9,541 bases of DNA, taken from contig JAJZQK010000085.1 in NCBI GenBank assembly GCA_021847625.1, forward strand, positions 1 through 9,541, read 5' to 3'. The notes below the pieces were generated by a model. It worked only from the letters and a program-made list of their open reading frames with translations, had not been told where the DNA came from and did not search any database. The DNA comes from Chloroflexota bacterium (lineage in GTDB: Bacteria > Chloroflexota > FW602-bin22 > JAMCYS01). Both the position numbers and the translations under genes were made by a program. Within the stretch, counting starts at the first letter, position 1; every line of letters starts with the position of its first letter. Below are positions 6,505 through 9,541 of this stretch, one piece after another.

Positions 6505-6753
6505 TCACTCGCCGCAGCGGATGAGGGCAATCTCTTGCCCTACCGCCACCTTGCCCCCCTGGGGCACCAGGAGAAAGTCTACAACGCCTTCGACCTCGCT
6601 GCAAACCTCGAAGGTAGACTTGCGCGTCTCCACGACGTACAGCGGCTCGAAGCGCCGCACGTAGTCGCCTTCATGCTTGAGCCAGGTGATGAGCGTGTTG
6701 CGGTCCATCCGCGGGTGCAAGTAGGCCAAACGCACGACCTTGAGTTCACTCAT
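6505..6753 (-). CDS. Stand-alone lipoyl/biotinyl-domain protein
   Basis: An 82-aa protein made of a single lipoyl-type domain of the 2-oxoacid dehydrogenase E2 kind. The first half has L-I-T-W-L-K-H-E-G-D-Y-V, like the strand before the lipoyl turn. The hairpin V-E-T-R-K-S-T-F-E-V places the modifiable Lys at residue 45 (E2 consensus E-T-D-K-A), and E-G-V-V and G-x-x-V-x-V-G-Q-E-I follow as expected. There is no catalytic or subunit-binding domain, so it should act as a small swinging-arm carrier in the cytoplasm. It is the second lipoyl carrier in this cluster, and the only other dehydrogenase-like component seen here is the GcvH-like fusion. The start is probably ATG 6753 (GGAG 9 nt upstream); ATG 6768 is directly abutted by GGAGG. 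Biotin attachment is less likely because the M-K-M motif is absent. Confidence 0.85.
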   Translation of the reverse strand: MSELKVVRLAYLHPRMDRNTLITWLKHEGDYVRRFEPLYVVETRKSTFEVCSEVEGVVDFLLVPQGGKVAVGQEIALIRCGE

Positions 6754-6863
6754 CCCCGGCGTCTCCATCCTCCCTACTGTCCCTCTCCTGCGGGGCCTGG
6801 CTAAACGCCAAGCCCGCCGCCCGTGCCATTGTGCTGTCCCCCGAACAGCTCGACTGCGGTCTT

Positions 6864-7010
6864 TCAGCCGCCCTCGAAGAAGTCGTGGAGGCGCTTGCGG
6901 GCGTGCTCCTCGAGGAAGGCAAAGGCGTCCTCCTGATCCCGATCCAAGAGGATGCGGTACAGCCTGATCGCCTCAGCCTCCGTCACGCTGACCACGAAGC
7001 GGCGGTCCAC
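6864..7010 (-). CDS. Small conserved protein, paralog of the one at 5230-5409
   Basis: A 48-aa protein of unknown function if started at GTG 7010, one base beyond the stop of the upstream DGC gene, which suggests translational coupling. An AAGG lies 9 nt upstream. ATG 7049 would give 61 aa but has no ribosome site and would overlap the DGC gene. The core R-I-L-L-D-R-D-Q-E-D-A-F-A-F-L matches the 59-aa protein of this cluster, and the alignment is ungapped over 42 residues. It lacks Cys, so it is unlikely to bind metal or take part in thiol chemistry. It ends in F-F-E-G-G before TGA. About 110 nt follow before the lipoyl gene. Retention of two copies in one cluster suggests an interaction role. 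Confidence 0.78.
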   Translation of the reverse strand: MDRRFVVSVTEAEAIRLYRILLDRDQEDAFAFLEEHARKRLHDFFEGG

Positions 7011-7011
7011 C

Positions 7012-7710
7012 TCAGTCTGCCTTCGCCCGATCCGCCAGATAGGCGCCATAGGCCGCCGCGAGCGCCGCCGTGAAGAGCCCCTCCTCAGCCGCGACGATGG
7101 GGTGGTATACCTTCGTCACCGCCAGCAGGCGCGGGCCGCAGGCGTCGTCGGCCGGCAGCCCCGCCGCCGCCATACGCTCGAAGATCAGCGGCAAGGCCGT
7201 GACCTCCACCCGCCTGCCGTCGACCACTAGCTCGCCTCCCGGGAGGGGCTTGGCGCACTCACATCCTGCCTGCTCGTCCTCGGCCAGATCGACGATGGCC
7301 GGCCGGCCCAAGCGGTCCACCTCTTCGGCGATCCGCCCGGCGATCAGGTCGATCGCGGCCAGGTCGTCGTCCGTCAGCCGGCGGGCGGAAACCTCGCCGC
7401 TCACCCGCTGCCCCGTTTGGCCGAGGATGTCGGAGACGACCAGCGCCGCGCCCACGGGGCCGCTGTGCATCTCGGTGCCGCATTTGGCGCAGGCTTTGCC
7501 GCAGCCGTCGACGGTGATCGTCGGATAGGTGCGGGCGAAGGCGCGCTCGCCCTCGCCGCCGGCCAGGAAGAGCGGCAGGCAGATGGTGACGGTGCGTCCG
7601 GGACGCAGTTCCTCCAGCACCTTGCGCGCCGCCAGGCGCGAGATCGTGCCCTCGCAGAGGTCTTCGCCGCTGCAGGAGACGATGCCGACCTTCAGCGTTT
7701 GCCCTTCCAT
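7012..7710 (-). CDS. DGC-domain (putative zinc-binding) protein with C-terminal extension
   Basis: A 232-aa protein. The N-terminal domain (about 5-95) is a DGC domain (PF08859-like), named for its D-G-C motif: Cys13 in V-S-C-S-G, Cys44, the D-G-C at 68-70, then Cys74 and Cys77 (C-G-K-A-C-A-K-C). This Cys set could bind zinc or a thiol/persulfide cofactor; function is unproven in the family. The extension (about 100-232) has a Cys-Glu-Cys at 150-152, a lone Cys191 and a helical end (A-A-L-A-A-A-Y-G-A-Y-L); I do not recognise it. The ATG at 7710 directly abuts the stop of the upstream DGC gene, and AAGGAGG lies 5 nt before it. It is the second of three DGC proteins in the cluster by size, and the last in transcription order. 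Confidence 0.82.
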   Translation of the reverse strand: MEGQTLKVGIVSCSGEDLCEGTISRLAARKVLEELRPGRTVTICLPLFLAGGEGERAFARTYPTITVDGCGKACAKCGTEMHSGPVGAALVVSDILGQTGQRVSGEVSARRLTDDDLAAIDLIAGRIAEEVDRLGRPAIVDLAEDEQAGCECAKPLPGGELVVDGRRVEVTALPLIFERMAAAGLPADDACGPRLLAVTKVYHPIVAAEEGLFTAALAAAYGAYLADRAKAD

Positions 7711-8118
7711 CTAGCCCTCCTTCTGTGCCGCGAGCAGGCGGCGCGCCGCGGCTACCAACTCGCCCGCAATCTCGTCCGAGATTGTCCAGCCCTCGTCGGT
7801 GAGGGCGGTCGCCGTCCCTGCCTGGGCCCCCTTGTGCGCCTTGAAGGCGTCGACCACGCGCTGGCTGTGGCCGATCCTGCCCCCCGCCAGCTCGACGTTC
7901 TTCTGGGCGCACAGCTTGGGGCAGCCATCCAAGGTGATGCAGGGGTTGGCCCGCACGGCCGCCACCGCCTCTTCGTCGCCGGGCACCAGGAGCGCTAGAC
8001 AGATGGTCCGGGCCGCCCCGTCCAGACGCCGCACGGCCTCGAAGGCGGCCTCGCGGCCCATCAACCCATATACTTTGCCGATGCCGCTGCACGGCACGAT
8101 CAGTACCTTCTCACTCAT
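7711..8118 (-). CDS. DGC-domain (putative zinc-binding) protein, short form
   Basis: A 135-aa protein that is essentially one DGC domain: M-S-E-K, then V-P-C-S-G (Cys10), Cys40, Cys60, D-G-C-P-K-L-C (64-70) and a helical C-terminus. Its N-terminus closely resembles that of the lipoyl fusion protein just upstream (M-S-E-K..., P-C-x-G, D-G-C-x-x-x-C), so the two arose by duplication. The ATG at 8118 has only a distant GAGAGG (about 12 nt), a weak ribosome site, after a 33-nt gap. Its stop codon abuts the start of the next DGC gene with no spacer. The Cys residues suggest metal, persulfide or thiol handling; no catalytic activity can be assigned. Confidence 0.85.
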   Translation of the reverse strand: MSEKVLIVPCSGIGKVYGLMGREAAFEAVRRLDGAARTICLALLVPGDEEAVAAVRANPCITLDGCPKLCAQKNVELAGGRIGHSQRVVDAFKAHKGAQAGTATALTDEGWTISDEIAGELVAAARRLLAAQKEG

Positions 8119-8151
8119 ATCGCTTATCTACCTCTCTCGTCAATACCGAGC

Positions 8152-9006
8152 TCAACCCTTGTACTCGGCTGCCTTCTCTCGCAAGTGCGCCAGGTACTGC
8201 GGCCCGTCCAGCAGCAGCTCCCGCTCGGCCGCGAAGTCCGCGAGCTCCAGCTCGACAATCCACCCCCGCTCGTAGGGGTCCTCGTTCACTAGCTCGGGAG
8301 CATCCATGACGGCCTGGTTGGCGGCCACCACCCTGCCCGAGACGGGAGAGACGACCTCGAAGGTGGCCTTGCTCGATTCCACCGTGCCCGCCTCGCCGAA
8401 CTGCTCGACGTCGCTGCCTACCGTGGCTGGCGTGCAGAAGAGGATGTCGGTGAGGCTCTGCTGCATGAAGTCGCAGATGCCGACGCGGGCGCGGTTGCCG
8501 CTGACCCGCACCCAGCAATCGTTCTCGTCGAAGAAGAAGCCCTCGGCAGGTACCCGGAAGATGAACTTGTCGTGGGTCAGGCTGAGATATCTCACCGGCG
8601 CCGTGAAGTCGGCCGTCGTCTCGGCCGGGGCGGCCGTCGTCGGCGCTGAAAGCAGCCCGGCGACGAGGGCCTGCGCGAAGGCGAGCCCACACGGCCCCGG
8701 CACGAGCGAGCCCTCGACGTCGGTTCCCGCGGCCTTCAGCGCCTCGGCGACCTGAACCTTGCGCGCCACCGCCAGACCATGGTCGGCGGCCAGGCGACTG
8801 GCGCAGCGGGTGGCACAGCCGTCGATGACGAACAACGGCAGCTCGCCAAGTACCTTGGCGTAGCGCGCCTGCGACCTTCCCAGCAGCACCGGGCATACCA
8901 GCTCGCCCCCGGCCGCTTCCAGCACTTGAAGTGCCACCTCGCGGGAGAGCGCGCCCTCGGGTTTATCCAGCCCGTTGCAGGGCAGGTAAGCGTACTTCTC
9001 GCTCAT
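8152..9006 (-). CDS. Fusion of DGC domain and GcvH-like lipoyl protein
   Basis: A 284-aa two-domain protein. Residues 1-115 form a DGC domain: P-C-N-G with Cys10, Cys38, D-G-C-A-T-R-C at 62-68 and Cys106. An Ala/Thr/Pro-rich linker (about 118-136) follows. Residues 138-284 are like glycine-cleavage H protein: R-V-G-I-C-D-F (174-180), then E-S-S-K-A-T-F-E-V with Lys213 as the lipoylation site, S-P-V-S-G (220-224) and P-E-L-V-N-E-D-P-Y-E-R-G-W (237-249). No glycine cleavage P, T or L genes are nearby, so a role in glycine cleavage is unlikely. GcvH-like lipoate-binding proteins are known to work with Hdr-like complexes in sulfur oxidation (LbpA/sHdr), and an HdrA-N-like gene and ferredoxin lie just upstream. 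The ATG overlaps the ferredoxin stop (ATGA), indicating translational coupling. Confidence 0.88.
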   Translation of the reverse strand: MSEKYAYLPCNGLDKPEGALSREVALQVLEAAGGELVCPVLLGRSQARYAKVLGELPLFVIDGCATRCASRLAADHGLAVARKVQVAEALKAAGTDVEGSLVPGPCGLAFAQALVAGLLSAPTTAAPAETTADFTAPVRYLSLTHDKFIFRVPAEGFFFDENDCWVRVSGNRARVGICDFMQQSLTDILFCTPATVGSDVEQFGEAGTVESSKATFEVVSPVSGRVVAANQAVMDAPELVNEDPYERGWIVELELADFAAERELLLDGPQYLAHLREKAAEYKG

Positions 9007-9290
9007 GCTTCCGCCCCTTTGGCACGCAGCTCCTTGATTAGCATCGTCGTCTCCGCCTTGTCGGGGAAGGAGAGAGCGTCGGGCCCGCAGGTCTTGGCGC
9101 AGGCGCGGCAGAAGACAACGCAGTTGTTGGGGGTGGCGACCACTAGCTTAGTGTCGCCCTCCTGGCGCTGGAAGACGCCGTGGGGGCAGAACTCGTCGCA
9201 CTCCAGGCAGAAGTTGCACTTGGCGTAGTCGATGACGGGCGCCCAGGGGATGAGATCGCGGGGCACGCCCATGAAAGTGTTCTCAGCCAT
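9003..9290 (-). CDS. Ferredoxin-like 2x[4Fe-4S] protein
   Basis: A 95-aa protein with two Cys clusters: C-x2-C-x2-C-x3-C-P (Cys25, 28, 31, 35) and an unusual C-x3-C-x2-C-x3-C-G (Cys57, 61, 64, 68). The second has three residues between its first two Cys and Gly instead of Pro after the last. Both can hold a [4Fe-4S] cluster, giving a small low-potential electron carrier. The N-terminal 20 residues (V-P-R-D-L-I-P-W-A-P-V-I-D) are more extended than in minimal clostridial ferredoxins. AAGGAG lies 8 nt before the ATG, only 3 nt after the HdrA-like stop, and the stop overlaps the start of the DGC-lipoyl fusion. It likely links the HdrA-like protein to the lipoyl/thiol proteins. Confidence 0.9.
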   Translation of the reverse strand: MAENTFMGVPRDLIPWAPVIDYAKCNFCLECDEFCPHGVFQRQEGDTKLVVATPNNCVVFCRACAKTCGPDALSFPDKAETTMLIKELRAKGAEA

Positions 9291-9293
9291 TCC

Positions 9294-9541
9294 CTATTCT
9301 CCTTGCCCTTCCAGGGCCGCCGCCACCTTATCTACCGCCTCGTCGGTTGTCATGTCGCGCACGTCGAGCGGCGTGAGGTCCCTTTCCACGCTCATCCCTG
9401 CCGCCTTGAAGGCGTCGCGGAAGAGCTTGCGCTGCATGTTGGCGGCGCAGCCGGCGATGACCACCGGCCTCCCCGCCCTGAGGAAGTCGGCGAGGAACCT
9501 GTCCCCGTCCTCCTCGCACAGCTGAGGATGGATGAAGCCGT
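9294..9541 (-). CDS. HdrA N-terminal-domain-like protein (5' end beyond window)
   Basis: The open frame enters from the right edge; its last 81 codons are visible, ending at TAG 9296. The stretch contains H-P-x-L-C-E-E-D-G near its start, V-V-I-A-G-C-A-A-N-M-Q-R-K-L-F, and P-L-D-V-R-D-M-T-T-D-E-A-V. This resembles the N-terminal domain of heterodisulfide reductase subunit A, where a Cys-containing segment is followed by V-V-x-A-x-C-S-P-x-x-H/Q and an N-I-R-E-like motif. No FAD domain follows, since the gene stops after this region, so it is a stand-alone version or the tail of a rearranged HdrA. Its stop is 3 nt from the ferredoxin start. With only the tail visible, the assignment is moderate. 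Confidence 0.6.
   Translation of the reverse strand, partial: GFIHPQLCEEDGDRFLADFLRAGRPVVIAGCAANMQRKLFRDAFKAAGMSVERDLTPLDVRDMTTDEAVDKVAAALEGQGE

Noticed and set aside
6795..6866. Second possible Sec codon: read-through of the TGA ending the 48-aa small protein (about 22 further codons to TAG)
   Set aside because: The extension does not match the paralog's C-terminus convincingly, I saw no SECIS-like hairpin after it, and the protein ends at a similar point to its paralog's conserved core.
8111..8896. Minus-strand frame of 261 codons overlapping the DGC-lipoyl fusion
   Set aside because: It is Arg/Gly-rich and out of frame with the fusion, whose lipoyl and DGC motifs are intact.
8152..9006. 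Glycine cleavage H protein (gcvH) as the sole annotation
   Set aside because: Only the C-terminal half is GcvH-like; the DGC domain and lack of gcvP/gcvT neighbours make a glycine-cleavage role unlikely.
1..9541. CRISPR arrays, tRNA or rRNA genes, insertion sequences
   Set aside because: No repeat-spacer pattern, cloverleaf-like sequence, rRNA motif, transposase frame or terminal inverted repeats were seen on either strand.

Overview
This is a GC-rich bacterial window in which every supported gene lies on the minus strand, so biological order runs from high to low coordinates. The genes suggest an anaerobe with heterodisulfide-reductase-type and selenium-dependent redox chemistry: HdrA-like and ferredoxin genes, a rich Cys/Fe-S protein set, and a candidate selenocysteine codon. 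TTG and GTG starts look common, and both sigma70-type promoters are near consensus (TTGACA, 17-nt spacer, TATAAT or TATATT). ClpC with a UVR linker fits Chloroflexota, Actinobacteriota or Bacillota-like lineages; I cannot place the organism further.

Region A (9541 to 5230) is a compact redox cluster that probably forms one long transcript starting beyond the right edge. In order it holds: the tail of an HdrA-N-like protein; a 2x[4Fe-4S] ferredoxin; a fusion of a DGC cysteine domain to a GcvH-like lipoyl domain; two more DGC-type proteins; a 48-aa small protein; a stand-alone lipoyl-domain protein; a thioredoxin-fold protein whose gene contains an in-frame TGA followed by a SECIS-like hairpin (candidate selenoprotein); a protein with a CxxCxxxxC-type 4Fe-4S domain; and a 59-aa paralog of the small protein. 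Two lipoyl carriers, three DGC proteins, Fe-S proteins and a Cys-Gly-Sec active site in one cluster suggest a lipoamide-based thiol/disulfide electron-transfer system that I do not recognise as described.

Region B (5170 to 2771) is an arsenic-resistance operon: a promoter with an overlapping dyad, arsR (best start TTG), acr3 arsenite exporter, then a calcineurin-like phosphoesterase, ending in a perfect 14-bp stem-loop.

Region C (2770 to 1) is a noncoding stretch of about 470 bp carrying a homopurine tract and a consensus promoter embedded in inverted repeats. It is followed by clpC, which runs off the left edge about 50 codons short of its expected end.
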